From the NCBI GenBank assembly GCA_019915015.1, contig JAHBBC010000033.1:124001-188000 (forward strand): a stretch of DNA of 64,000 nt, read 5' to 3'. The position numbers and the translations under genes were made by a program. The DNA is from Auriscalpium vulgare. Taxonomy: Eukaryota; Basidiomycota; Agaricomycetes; Russulales; Auriscalpiaceae. Position 1 is the first letter of the stretch. Each line of letters begins with the position of its first letter. Below are positions 31,308 through 43,429 of this stretch, one piece after another. Below the pieces are notes generated by a model, which ran no database searches, was not told the origin of the DNA, and worked only from the letters and a program-made list of their open reading frames with translations.

Positions 31308-34300
31308 ATGCCACCTTCTCCTACATCATCATATTCAGTACTTGCATCTGCTAGTGGCTATGACAGCGACTGCGACGACATACCTATGCCCGATACCACC
31401 GATACCAGCTGCGCATACGGCCGGTCGTTGCTCTCTCCATCCACTGTCGACGATGATCTCCCACCAGTTCCGCGTGGTGGAATGCTGGACCAGGATGGGC
31501 CTGGCAGTATCACAGAATGGAGAAGCCATTTGGAAAATGGGACTTCTGATGCTGCGTCAATGTCGTCAAGAAGGGTGTCGTCGGTGGGAAGTGAGGCGGA
31601 GGATTGCGCATCCGATGGAAGTCGACTGTCAAGGGCATCTAAGAAGATCATCAGTTCCATTGGGACGACACTGAAGGCTGCGCGGGGCTTACTGAAAAGG
31701 CGGAGGAAAGGGAGCTCGAGCGCAGACGACAAGACGGCTGCGAGCGCGAGTGAAGCAACAAGCGCTCAATCTGACCACGACTCAGAGGCTCAGGCGCCTA
31801 TCCATCCTGCAAAACGCACACGCACTGTCCCTGGGCCCATTCATCCGTTCTTCGCGCCCAAGGGAAAGAATAAGGATGTCATTGCTACCGTGTCTGCAAG
31901 CACCGCAAGCGCTGATGTTGGGCCATCGTCTGGAGCAATCAGCACGCGCCTGGCCAATTCCTTCGTCAAACGCGGTAGGGACGACAACTCAAAGGCGTAT
32001 ACCAAATTCAAGGAGAAAATCCTTGCGCTTGACGACATGGCCGAGTTCTGTCTAGACGATGTTCGGAAGGTCCGATGCTCTCGATGCAACAAGTACATGC
32101 TTATGACTGGGGCGTATCACACCAAGGCATTCAAACAGCACCAGAAAGTTTGCAAGGGCACAATGCGATCACATACACTGGGCCACATCTGGGCATCAAC
32201 CTCATCGACGCAGGCCCCGCTCCGAGAATGATAGATCGTCCTTGTTTCGGACTTCGCGCAGCAAAATACGCTCGTGTGCGTCAATATTTGGAGCGCACAC
32301 CATACGGCGGGGGCGGCGGGCCTTCCCTCGCCGATTTGGCGTTAGAGTTGTATTCGGCACCAGATTATCGTTCGTTGGATAAGGCCAGAAAGCAAGTAGT
32401 CGACACGGAGCAAGAGCATCGGTGGCAGTGGAAGAACTATCGGTCGCCTCCCCTTCATGTCCTTGCGACAGATTGTCTTCGCACTGTAAGGGTGCCGGAA
32501 GAGTCAACTGAGGATGTTACTTGTGTCAACTGCCTCGCTCTGCTGCATGTCCACGTATTCCAGAATGCGACTCGCAAGCCAGTCCCCGAGCCTAAGAATC
32601 GCCGCTTCACCCCAATCATGCTCAGAAAGACGACATACAGGCCCTCCATCGATATGCTCTTACTCATCCCGACCTTGCACCTCTTCTGGAGGCATACGAA
32701 GATGTCAGTAGCTTCAAGTTCATAGTATCCCCACGTTACAGCTTCTGATCATTGTCTGCACAGAACCCTCATAGTGCATGCCTAGTCTTCGCAAGAGGCG
32801 TTATCGAGGGCAAGCATGGCAATTCCTTGTTTGTCGCCTTGATGAACGATCTCGTCAAGAAGAAAGATTTAGAAGAACGAGGTGTCCCTTTGAACGGCAT
32901 GCGATATTCAGCCATGACATTGGAGTGGGCGCAAATTATCCACGTCTTAAGCCCGCGAGCATATGAATCCATGATGAATGTGCTACCCGTACCCGCAGAA
33001 CGGACACTCCAGTCAGTGTTTACAAGATTGCATTGATACAATTGACTGATAAATGACCCGAAGGAAACGTCGTGCGCACGAAGTGCAGTTTCCCATCGGC
33101 ATCACAGAGGCAACATTTGAATTTATCTACGAACGGCTGAAATCATTGGACTACCTTGTGGGTCCCGTTGGCCTCGCATGTGATGATACGAAGCTGCTAG
33201 AGTCTTTGAGGCCTCACTGGGACCCAATACGAAAGTGCTACGTGCTTCTAGGGAGTCCTGGCGATCCCGTCGTCGTGAGCGACATCAACACACTCGATGC
33301 CCTCATCCGCACCAGGAAGATCGAGAAGGCTAAGAAGGTATGAGTTCTACGAATACTTCGGAGGCATGCAGCTCACCGACACATGCCAGATACGCGTATG
33401 GACCCTCCAGATCCCTCTTCCGGCGTTCCGACTATCGTCGTTGCGGCGCTCCCTATCTCAGAGTCAAACTCGGCGGAGCAACTGTTCGTCCACCTGGAAT
33501 TAATATTGAATGGCCTTCTCTCCCGCAAGATCAACGTTGTATCCTACGCCGCAGACGGCACGGCTGTCGAGCGCTCCCTTCAACGTCTCCTGGTCGCTCA
33601 CGCCGTTGCGTACATTGACTACACCCTCAGGCACCCTATTCGCTCACATCGTGACATCAACCTCCACATTCCTCTCATCGGCGCAGGGCGACAGCCTGTC
33701 GCACTCATTCAAGATTCGAACCATGGGCGCAAGACGTACCGGAACAACGCATTCTCAGGTGCCCGGATACTTACTTTGGGCAGCTATACGACGTCGTACA
33801 GCCACTTCCGCCTTGCAGCAATTGAAGCAACAGGGACATTGTTTCGGAGGGATGTCGAGAAACTTGATCGACAAGACGACAATGCTGCGACCCGTCTCTT
33901 CTCCGGTCATACGCTAGCATGGTTCACCAACGAGCATCGTGAAATGGTCGGCTCGATTATCTACCTCTTTGTGTTTGGAGAGCTCGTGGATGCATACCAG
34001 AATCGATCGATCCCAATTATCGAACGTGTTCGCATGGTGCTGCGTGCGCACTTCTTCATGGAAATGTGGACCGACTTCATGGACATCGCGGGCTACCGAA
34101 AAGCTCAACACTTCATATCTCCCGAGGCACGCGACATCACAAACTTCCTAGTCGTTGGTTTCCTTCAGTTGGTGATCATCTATCGGGACCACCTCGACGG
34201 CAGATACCCATTGCTGCCCTGGCTTCTATCAACCGAAGTCTGTGAGCATGTCTTCGGCATTTGTCGACAGCTTGTGAAGGACTTCACCTTGCAAGACTTC

Positions 34301-36006
34301 TATCATATGATTCCGAAGCTCTCAGTCCGCTTGCGCGAGCATCTCTTCCTTGCAAAGACATCTGAGGGCAAGGAAAGAGCGAATGGATACAATCATACCT
34401 ATACCGACAATCGACATCTCGACCTCCATGCCCTCTCCACATTCCCTTCTGATCACGACATTGAGCAAGCAACACAACAGGCCCATTCGGAGGCAGCGAA
34501 TCTGTGGGACGCTCTCGTACTAGACCCGGATTTTCTGGACAAATTGCAGAATCAAGCTCACCGTGTTCGCGCATTCCCATCGTTGTCGAGTTGGTATTCG
34601 CAGGAGGCTTGGGATGCAATCTATGGCCAGTCCGATTCCGAAGACGAGGGTCCTGAGATGGACGAAGACGAGCCCGAGATGCTCCAGATTGAAAATGGGT
34701 TGAAGAAGGCAGAGAATGCAGACGGAGTTGGTGCGGTCTTCGACCAGCAGTTGAACGATTTGACTTGCGCAGCAGCTGCCTTATGCGTCCAGAGCACTGT
34801 CGACATGTTCGTGTTTTGTCCTCCTCTCACCGCCGATAGATCTTACAGAGTCTAACCTCACATTACTAGACTGCAATTGCCTGAAGACACAGCGGATGCA
34901 ACACGCAAAGACGCTGCACATATAGGGAAGATCCTCGCCCAGTCGCTCCCTGCTGTGTCCGACCCCGACGAGCGCAGGACCTTCCAGGACACAGTGATCT
35001 CTGCTGAATTCGATCTCGAACAGCTCGCAGTCATCCGCCGGTCGCATCATACCAGACAGGCTGAGAAAGGTGTCCGAACAAAGGCCTTCAAGTCCTCGGA
35101 AGATCTACCACCTTCCTCTGATAACGGTCCACCCGCCCAGTCAACGCTCTCCGAGAAAAAACGCCTTCTGCAGTTGGTCAAGGATGTTCTCAAGCGTCAA
35201 GAAGAGCGCGCGGTGTTACAGAGCGCGGTGTTACCACGGGCGCGGGTCGGTCGATGCGCTGGCGGCAGCCAGCTGCGGGCGGTCGAGACGGAGCAATCAA
35301 CGGCGAAGAAGCTGTTGCTCCTGCACCAGGGACGGCTGCAAACGCGGCTGAGGTCGCTGCAAATGCATCGTATCAGGTGCGTCTGCTAGTGTTGTATGAG
35401 TGCACATACATGGTATTGACGTCCGCCAGGCTGAACGGAGGCGAGCAGCGATCTTCGCAAAGCATCACGTCCCCAAGGTCGCACACTCGGCCAATGTCAC
35501 GCCGCTCAAACACCTCTACGCTGCTCACACTGGCATGCCGCCTTCTTATGGCTTGGTTCTTGTTGATGAGGCAATCTGCCTTGCAGAAGGTGCGTCGTAA
35601 TCTTCAACATGACTCGGCATGCGCTGATGGCTGGTTAGTCCTGACCATGTACGAGAAGTCGGCCGGTAAGAACGGCAAACATGGTTGGGCTTCGGACACG
35701 TCTCGCATCACCGCTCTTTCTTACATCGCTGTGAGACTGTTCAAGCCGGTCCGACACAACCAATTCTCCCTCGCCGATCCTAGCAAGATCCCTCGGTTCG
35801 CCTTCCTGAAACCGTCCTACTTCCTGTATGCCCTCGACCATCCCCTCCAAACCTCGGGCTCAACACTAGCTTTGGTAAAATCTGATGGCGCGTGCTATGT
35901 CGCCCTCAAGCAGAACGTCGCGAATATCGCTCGTGCTATCAAGGAGCTTAGTGGGAGGGTCAAGGCGGGTCTTGAACAGGCGGGTGACGATGAACCAGAT
36001 GAATAG
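31308..36006 (+). CDS. Putative DDE-type transposase with zinc-binding N-terminus, multi-exon
   Basis: The first exon (31308 on) is Ser-rich and disordered with a nuclear-type basic patch (KRRRKGSSS). It ends in a zinc-binding motif CSRCNKYMLM...H...HQKVCKG (CxxC..H..C, about 32075-32150). Next come RPCFGLRAAKYARVRQYLER and a second CxxC (CVNC). The central region includes GLACDDTKLLESL (33180), SYAADGTAVERSL, QDSNHGRKTYRNNAFSGARI (33710), DRQDDNAATRLFS and TEVCEHVFGICRQLVKDFT (34240). Conserved acidic residues in these blocks could form a DDE triad. A further exon (34870 on) and a C-terminal exon ending at 36006 (LTMYEKSAGKNGKHGW) complete it. I recognise the pattern as a common uncharacterised protein of agaricomycete genomes. 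Splice details between 32.7 and 33.4 kb are unresolved. Confidence 0.7.
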
Positions 36007-36213
36007 GTCAGTTTGACAGGCCTCTGCGCATCCGTAGTACATCCCCTCCTGCCTGCACGCAAAGCGGAGCTTTTTACAATAAACTACGATTTTTTTGAAG
36101 CTATGATCCTATCCGTGGTAGCTACGGACCCCAAACGGAGGTCTGAGGGGCGAATGGTAGCTGGAAGGGGTCGCGAGCCGCAAAAAAAAATGGTAGTTGA
36201 CCCCGTTTGGCGG

Positions 36214-36246
36214 ATCATACCCCTGGCATGAGTTACGGGGGTCCTT
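36214..36246 (-). repeat. Right terminal inverted repeat of the Ulp1-bearing transposon
   Basis: It is the inverse of the left end with one C/T difference and is followed by GTCACC at 36247-36252. Confidence 0.9.
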
Positions 36247-36418
36247 GTCACCAGTACATATTCTCTCTCTCCTCCTCACGGGCGGATGCGCAGGGGCGGT
36301 GACTGTCACCCAAGGACGGCCCCGAATCAGTGCACCGAGCCAGTCCCTCGTTTCCAGTCTGACGTTGCCATACTTATAGGCTCTTGTGTACCCGTTGCTC
36401 TCTCCCCACCCGACTACA

Positions 36419-36425
36419 TATATAA
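36419..36425 (+). promoter_or_regulatory. TATA box (TATATAA) of the DUF6699-type gene
   Basis: It lies 61 bases before the ATG at 36486 and about 173 bases after the end of the large transposon. Spacing is normal for a core promoter, so the insertion left the core promoter intact but would have displaced any upstream elements. Confidence 0.6.
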
Positions 36426-36485
36426 CACCCCCGTCCCGCCGCCCTTCTCTTCTCACCAACACTCACCCCTCTGCACCAACCAACA

Positions 36486-37220
36486 ATGTCGCCTGCTCGT
36501 GCACGCCATGCACGCTTCAACGAGAACCCCGTCGTGGAGACCATCCCCCCGTCGCCGACGTCCTCCGCGTCGTCGCTAGAAGGCTCGCCGGGGCCATCCA
36601 CACCCCCGCCGCTCATGGACTCCCCCAACTACTCCCCCCAGTACTCCCCGCAATACACACCCCACCCGCACCCGCACCACCTCTCGTCATACCCATCGCC
36701 AGTCCCCGTCCCCCAGGTGTACACGCCGTCCCCGGTGTACCACTCGAAGATGCTCACGCCGCAGGCGGCCAGCGTGTCCATCCCCTCGCCGCAGGCGAAG
36801 AGCATTCACCTCAACCCTGTGTTAGTGGGCATCAAATTCGACGTCGCGATCCCACCTCTACTCGACCCCTTGCTTGCGGAGCCGGCGACCGAGCCCGCCG
36901 TCGCCGCCATGACGCTTGCGACGCCCCTCCTCCCATGGCAAATATCCGTCTGCCCCCAGCCCGGCATGGTCGTCACCGTCGGCGACGTGCTCTTCACAAT
37001 CTACCACGAGCTGCGGAAGAGCGTGAAGCGGCGCGAGTACGACGCGCTGTCACCCGCACTGCACGCTGGCGCCACGAGCATGTTCAATGCGCGCGTGGCG
37101 GTGGACCGGTCGCAGACTGCGAAGGGCGTGCGGCGCGTGGACGTCCTGTGCGGGCACACGTCCATGGAGGGCCTCACGTCAACAGCGGAGGAGGGCAAAT
37201 GGCTGGTTCTGTTCCGGTAA
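36486..37220 (+). CDS. DUF6699-type basidiomycete protein
   Basis: A single ORF of 244 codons. The N-terminal half is Pro/Ser/Tyr-rich and disordered, with SPNYSPQYSPQYTPHPHPHH-like repeats. The C-terminal half (about residues 115-240) has the alternating beta pattern I associate with DUF6699: LVGIKFDVAIPP, LPWQISVCPQPGMVVTVGDVLFTIYHELRKSV, RREYDAL, then GVRRVDVLCGHTSMEGL and WLVLF. The function of this basidiomycete family is unknown. It has a TATA box and a short leader. A 6.86-kb transposon ends 234 bp upstream of the ATG, so expression may be altered. Confidence 0.8.
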   Translation: MSPARARHARFNENPVVETIPPSPTSSASSLEGSPGPSTPPPLMDSPNYSPQYSPQYTPHPHPHHLSSYPSPVPVPQVYTPSPVYHSKMLTPQAASVSIPSPQAKSIHLNPVLVGIKFDVAIPPLLDPLLAEPATEPAVAAMTLATPLLPWQISVCPQPGMVVTVGDVLFTIYHELRKSVKRREYDALSPALHAGATSMFNARVAVDRSQTAKGVRRVDVLCGHTSMEGLTSTAEEGKWLVLFR

Positions 37221-37275
37221 GCCGCCGCTGCCTGGAGACCCCGCTTGAAGAAGAGAAGAAGCCGAAGAAGATGTA

Positions 37276-40200
37276 ACAACCCCCGCCCTCGACGACGCCG
37301 GGCGGGGGCGCGCAAGTACTGTATTCATACCCCATCCTTCCCCGCATCATAATCCCGCATACGCATCCACCATCACGCCATCATTCATCCGCCGCAATAT
37401 CTCGCCATCATGCCCCGTATCAACGCTCCCGCGCACTAGTTGCTGGCGTTTGCGCGCGCCGTTTCGCCTCTTCCCTCGACGCCCGGACGTTGTTGCCCCG
37501 CCTTTTCTATTTCTATCTCTATTCGTTTAAACTTATGTCGTCGTTTCTTGCATAGATCTGTCTTCATTATTTCTACTTTTATCCCCGGGGCCTGACGGTC
37601 CAACCAGGCCATCATCACGTCTCTTACAGTAACGCATACCATGTTCCATTACATATTACGTCGGGCCTACGCACAGTTACGATGGTTACGAGGAGTAGCA
37701 ACAGTGTAGAAAATAAGAAAACAAAGTTGTAACATTGTCGTTGCGCTCGGCGCCGGATCCTCATAAGCGGTTGGCCGGGGACTCGGAGCTCGTTGCTAGA
37801 GACGATGAACACTGCGAAGCAAGGCCGTTGACACCGACGATGAGCGCTTAGTACGCGCTCAGACGCGAACCCAACTCCGCCCAATCGGGAAGGCGTTGGC
37901 GCACGGGCCACGCGCGGCGGACTCGGTCTCAGGCTGGCGCAGCTTCGCCTTGCGTTCTACCACACAACTGCCTCGAGCGAACTCTCTCGTTATTAGTTCT
38001 TATCATGAAACAGGGGGCGTGGACAGATACCGCCACCAGCGCAACTTCGCCGCCCCAACGCACGCGGAGCATCGACGTCCAAGGGTCGCGGCGCGCCTCT
38101 AGAGTGCTCCTCGCCATCGTCCCCACCCCACCACCAAGACTTCCTCCTACGATCCGCCCACGACAATCAGCGTGCCGTCAAACTTTAGTATGCCCCCAGA
38201 AAACCAGCTATCCCGATACGGCAGGACGTGGTACGTTCCTCTCAGACTTCGTGTATTAGGATTCGAGTCATTTTCGCTCGGCACATCGTAGACGCAAATC
38301 CCAAGCCAGCACCCGGTATACCCGCCTGTCTGTCAGAGGACTAGGTCCGTGTTGTTCTTGGCCCCTCGACGAGTCACGATAATGCGTGATAGCTGATCAT
38401 TGTTCTGTGGCAGGTGTTCGCGGGTCTCACGGGCGAGGAGCTCCACGTCTGGGCTGACGTGTTTTGCCGCCTGTTGGGTTCACTGGGCTCTGGCATTCCT
38501 TGTCCGCAGCGTCTCTGACAGGACGTCCTAGCCTCGGACAAGGCCCCAGGTTCGCCTTAGGCGTCTTCCTCGATCCGGTACGCGTTGCAGCTCGGCACCT
38601 GGACCTTCCGCGCTGGGCTTCTCATTACTCTGACTATGGCTAAGGCTGTCTTGTATCCGGGTACTCCCTTTGCTGCGCATCAGAGGAGCGTAATTTATTA
38701 CTATCGCGGCGGCTCGTCGGCGGCGTTATCGGGGGCCGCCATGCGCAACCTAACCTAAGGCAGGAGCACCTGTCCTGCAGAACTCTATCGGTAGGGCTGG
38801 GAGCCGCTCTCGGTATCTTCCGCTCACGCCAACCCTGCGGGAACGAGCATAAGGGTCACGCATCTGTGGAGCCTCCGTCGGCATTGTCGGCCTTTCGCTC
38901 CAGCCGTAGGGCGATGGGCAGCTTCAACCGCCGCGTAGGCTCGTTCAAGGACGGTTTGGGATGAGAATGGCTGCGTATCCACGAGGGTCGCATATACGTC
39001 TTTTTTGGGCTGAGCAAGACCGCTCACACAGCTGTAGGTGACAATTTCTATGTAACGTTTCTCTTCGAATCAGATGCTCATAAATATATTCTTTGTCCGG
39101 TCTAGGTGCCATATCACTTTTGCCAGGCGACCAGCAGAGCTTCGCAGTGCCTCGCGTCGGGCGCTCAAAGCACCGACGCACAGCCGCCCCCAGGTGCGAG
39201 CGGCCCACCGACCACGGACAGCAAAAGCACATTGTCCCTGCATCGGCGACGCAGTACGCGCTCAATGCAGCCTAATTGCACCAGACGAGGCGGGACCGTT
39301 CCCGCCCCCCGACGCCCGCCACCCACACCGCCCCATCCACATCCGCAGCCTTAACCCGTATGGCAAGTCCAAGGCTGCCGCGCCCTCCCACATTCACGTC
39401 CCCGTGCGTTCCGATTCTGTTCTGTCCGAGTCATAATCCCGCGTGCGTCCCCGCCATCACGCCCCCATTTTCTCTTCTTACGTCTGTTCGGATTCGAACT
39501 CTATTGCTGACTGGCGTGATCAGGCTTCCCTTTGGATAGCTGCCTCTGGATCCCAGGTGTCCTGGTATAGACTCTGACACGTCCTGCGAAGATGGCGGCC
39601 GAGCCCGTCGACCGACCGACCGACCGCCCGCTGCCCCGTCGCCGGGCGCCTCCACACCGCGGGCCATCCCGACCCCGCCGCACACCGCACACCGCAGCTC
39701 CCTGCCATCCAAAATATCTGTGTATAGCACACATCCGTGCATTTGCCCCCGCTGTGCTGTGCAGGGAGCCCGACGCGCGCGGAGATGGGGATGCGGGGGG
39801 CCGGTGGCGGTGACCGCTCGCGGCGGCATATGCGTCATTTCTTGCGGTGGGCAGCGCGCGCGGCGGTGGCCAGCAACGTCGAACTGGCGTACGGTGCTGC
39901 TGGCCTGTGGAGCTGGTGGTATTGACGTTGAGGCGATGCGGATACGGGCGATGCGGCACAGCGAAGGCACCCGAGCCGATCGGCGCGTCTGCCCCGTCCT
40001 ATACGCTCAGGAATGGCACATATATCCGTGAATGTGGTCCGCGGAACTCGCGGCGCAAGTACCGGGCCCGACGGTTCGTCATTTATTTTCCGTAGCCTCG
40101 CCTTCCGATGCCGAGTCTTTCTGTAGGCACCGCTCGATGGGCCTGGTCAGACGATACAGTCTGGGCTAGCAGGACGGCTTCAAACGCTGCGATGCGCTCT

Positions 40201-42275
40201 TTGGCCTATGAGCCGTCTGGCCCAGAGGTTGTACTGGGATTCAGGATCCAGAGGGCGTGGCTGTGGGCACAGATATTTGGACACGTGACGGATAGTGGTC
40301 GGTAGGCGCCGGTGAGCTCGGCAAAATACCGAGGCCCGTCCTTCGCGCTCTCACTGCCCAGAATGCAAAGTCGTGCACATCAACACCGCTAATTTTCTAT
40401 TCTGGACGGGTCAATAGCCTGGTGTTCCATCCGAATGTGAGGTGAGTTAACGCCCCGGCTATAATGATGTCATACAATAACACCGCTGTTCCAGCATTTC
40501 GCACATAGACATAGAAAATTTCAGGAGGAAACTCCGTTGAAAGCTAATACGCGGGAGAAATCGGTCCGGCTCTTAGTCCACTAAGTATGGCATGAACGTC
40601 ATGGAACTGCCTCCTCCGCCGTGAACTTCTCCCCTGCTCTTGTTTCTCCGCCCGGCTTGTTCAAGTCTACAAAAAAGAGGGATATAAGGCGGCTGCTCGG
40701 AGCTGTGATCGGCCTGGGTTCTGAGTAGTGCCTGCGGATGGCGCGTACGTGCCTGATATTCCTCGTTTACCGCACCGCTAACATCCGGCCGGTAACTCAG
40801 CGTTGCACCATTATCCCAACGGCCTTTAATCCTTCGCCAATGCTTCGCGTCTTGGTTATTTGGAAGTTCTCGCTGTACTGACTACTAGTTGGTGTCTATT
40901 CCTCACACGCGACCGACTCAAATGATCACATCTCCGTCCAGGTTTATCGCTGAGCCTGTCACCCATTGGCTCGTCTGGCGGGTGCATCCTTTTTTTGTAT
41001 CTTTCGGCTGACGACGCAGACACCGCGCACCCGTATTCTGTCTCCATTCCTGGTGCCGGGTATCCGCGGGCTCCGGCCGACAGCCTCTTTGCCCCAGCCT
41101 CTCCTATCCGATTCCCTTCGCTTCGCATTTCCTCCACACGGCAGGCAAGACCCCAGGGACCTACGCACTTGTAACTCCATCCTTCCCAGACTAACTGTCA
41201 CGCTTCGATCGCGGGTTCTGGTCGGCGCGATATCCAAATTCGACCTCCCCAATAGAATCTGATACGTTGTTCTGATATACAATAATCACTTTCACATTCG
41301 AGATGGCCCGTACTGTTGGTCAAGGATCATCTGCTCCTCCATCTACTGACTGCGTATTGGTGCCCACTGACTGACACTCCTGTTCACGGCCGCGTACTTG
41401 ATGTGATCGGCCTCCAAGCGCCGTTCCATGAATCTCCCCCTTAGGACCGGCTCCCAGCTGACGTGGCCTCGGTCGCTCTTTCTCGCCCTCGACACGCCGA
41501 AACTCTTTCAAACTTTTTCTCTAATAGTTTCCAGTCCTCGAGGCCGACGAGGCGCGCGCCAACGGACATGGCAACGCCGATCGCGGCCCAGACTCACGAG
41601 CAGCCTTGGCCTATCGACGCCGCAACGCATCAACGCAGTGCCCCTGTTCATCTCCCAAGAAGACGACAATCATGACGCGCGACCCGGGAGTTGATCCCCC
41701 AGGGGGATCTTGCGTAGGCGGGCGAGAGCACAGAATTGGATGGGCGGGCGCCTTGTGCGACACAGCGTGAGGATGTCGGTGATTGCCACGAGGACGCAGG
41801 TGCCGTGGCCACTCCGCGCGCGATGTCTGGGCTGTCCGCGGCGTGTATGTCCGGACTTGCAAGCACTGCGCTGACTGTCCGGGCGGTGGCGGTGGCGGTG
41901 GCCCGCCCCAATCCCGAGCTGCACTGATGCCTGTTGCTGTTGCTCGCTGGCATCATTTCTATACAAGGCTCTGATGCGTACAAATGTGCCACATACACGT
42001 TGGGGATTTTGTTCGCATCCTAGGATTCACGTGCGTTTTATTAATTGATATCGTGGATGGTTTTCTCGGAGATGGCGCGGCACGTCAGAGATACACGCTG
42101 CGAGGGCAGTACAGGAACTTGTTCAGCGCGCTTTCCTCATATCTCTTCGATTGTTTTTGCTTCGTCGCGTTGTATTTGTAACCCGGATTGCATGTATTGC
42201 CAAGCCGTGTCGCAGGGGGTTTTAAACGGGAGAAGACATGTCTGATCTACGGATTGCATATACTTCCTAACGTCA
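37276..42275. other. Gene-poor 5-kb stretch
   Basis: No ORF here has recognisable motifs. Minor features are a perfect 17-nt hairpin GATCCCCCAGGGGGATC near 41693 and a (GGTGGC)n stretch near 41884. A tRNA-like T-arm sequence on the minus strand near 39490 did not fold into a cloverleaf. Long UTRs, non-coding RNA or decayed repeats may be present but cannot be shown. Confidence 0.45.
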
Positions 42276-43365
42276 TTAATAGTAATAGCTTGTGGTGCAC
42301 AATTCGAAGCGACCATCTGGCATGTCAACGTTGAACTCCCTTCGCGCGCGCGCCTCTTCCGTGAGCATGTCGTTCAAGAATGACCCAAATTCCGCCGCTT
42401 TTTCGTTGCATGTCTCTGGGTCAAAATACACCCCCCTGCCAAAATCAATGATCCGGAACGACGGTGTATGCAATCTCCTTGCCGCAGGCGGGAGCGTCAG
42501 CGGGCCCGGTTGCACAACGATGTTGCGCGGATACAGGGAACCCTGCGTGAATCCCGCTCCATGCAATCGAGCAATGAGCTCGAGGCAGTGATTCCTGCAT
42601 TTCGTAAACCGTGAGATGAGCACGCATCCCGTCGCGTACAAAGGGCCTTACTTTTGCTGGTCTGGCATCCGAAAGGGTACGATCATGTCCCCACAGCTCT
42701 CCATCAGAAGCATAGGGCTCAACGACCGCACGTACCGCGATATTCCCTGCTTCGTCTCTTCGTCAGTATTCTCTTCGAAAACCGCCTTCGACTCCTTGAA
42801 CGCGATCTTGTAATACCCATAACTCTTGGGCACAACTGCCGCGAGGAACTCGGGCCGGTCATCGGGCCGAGCGGAGTGACGCCCGAGCAATTCCTCCTGC
42901 AGACTGCGTGGGAACTGCGCATAAATCTTGCTTTCATTTTCAAGCAACGACCGCGGCTCCTCATCGTTGATAGCAGTTTTGCAGGCGACGGAGACGGTAC
43001 CGGACGGAGTGGATGGGTGAAGTGGCGGAGGTAGCTGGAGAGGGGCGAGGTAGACACGAGAGTGGTTGCCGACACCGAGAAGATTGGCTTCTTCGAGGTT
43101 GAGGGAGGCGATGCGGAACTTGGGCTCCTCGCTGGCATCTGTCTACGATTAGTTGCTCATCCCTTGAACCACTTGTACAATAGAACATACCCGAAGTCAG
43201 ATCAGATTTTACTCTTCGAAACTCGAGGGCGTTGTTCGCGACGAAATGTTCCCAAACCCGCTGGCCATGATAAGGGTTCTCATTTCTATACAAGTCGCGG
43301 TAGCGAACACTAAGCGCATCAGGAAGGTGGTCCTGTGGGATAAACTCCTGCAGACATGGAGGCAT
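42276..43365 (-). CDS. Atypical protein-kinase-like protein
   Basis: Three exons (43365-43191, 43138-42652, 42594-42276) with 52- and 57-nt introns give 326 residues. The N-terminus reads LQEFIPQDHLPDALSVRYRDLY. The kinase-fold signatures are a Gly-loop-like GVGNHSRVYLAPL, the ATP-binding Lys in VSVACKTA, LSPMLLMESCG (hinge), a catalytic loop LHGAGFTQGSLYPRNIVVQPGPL and the metal site FRIIDFGRG. The usual HRD is replaced by LYPRN, as in a large set of basidiomycete kinase-like proteins. It may phosphorylate a small molecule or protein, or be inactive; no substrate can be named. The gene is well spliced and complete with stop, though shorter than canonical kinases after the DFG. Confidence 0.82.
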
Positions 43366-43429
43366 GGCTGCGGGCGGCGAGAAACTTGATTTCTGAGACA
43401 GTGTAGCGTCATCTTAGAGGGGCCATTTA

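Larger units (their letters stand above)
29387..36246 (+). mobile_element. 6.86-kb DNA transposon encoding a Ulp1-like protease and a putative DDE transposase
   Basis: The inverted ends are 33 bp with one mismatch: AAGGACCCCCGTAACTCA... at 29387-29419 and its complement at 36214-36246. Both flanks carry GTCACC (29381-29386 and 36247-36252), a 6-bp target duplication. All genes inside lie on the plus strand: a Ulp1-type cysteine protease (about 29.7-31.2 kb), then a long split transposase gene (31.3-36.0 kb). Basidiomycetes are known to carry Ulp1-associated DNA transposons (for example KDZ and related groups), but I cannot assign this transposase to a named superfamily by eye. Near-identical ends argue for recent movement, while at least one coding frame seems broken. 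Confidence 0.85.

Noticed and set aside
39485..39545. tRNA-like T-arm (GTTCGAATCC) on the minus strand
   Set aside because: The T-stem does not pair and no acceptor or anticodon stem could be formed around it.
41685..41701. 17-nt perfect hairpin GATCCCCCAGGGGGATC as a terminator
   Set aside because: This is a eukaryotic context with no gene upstream and no T-run, so a bacterial-type terminator makes no sense.
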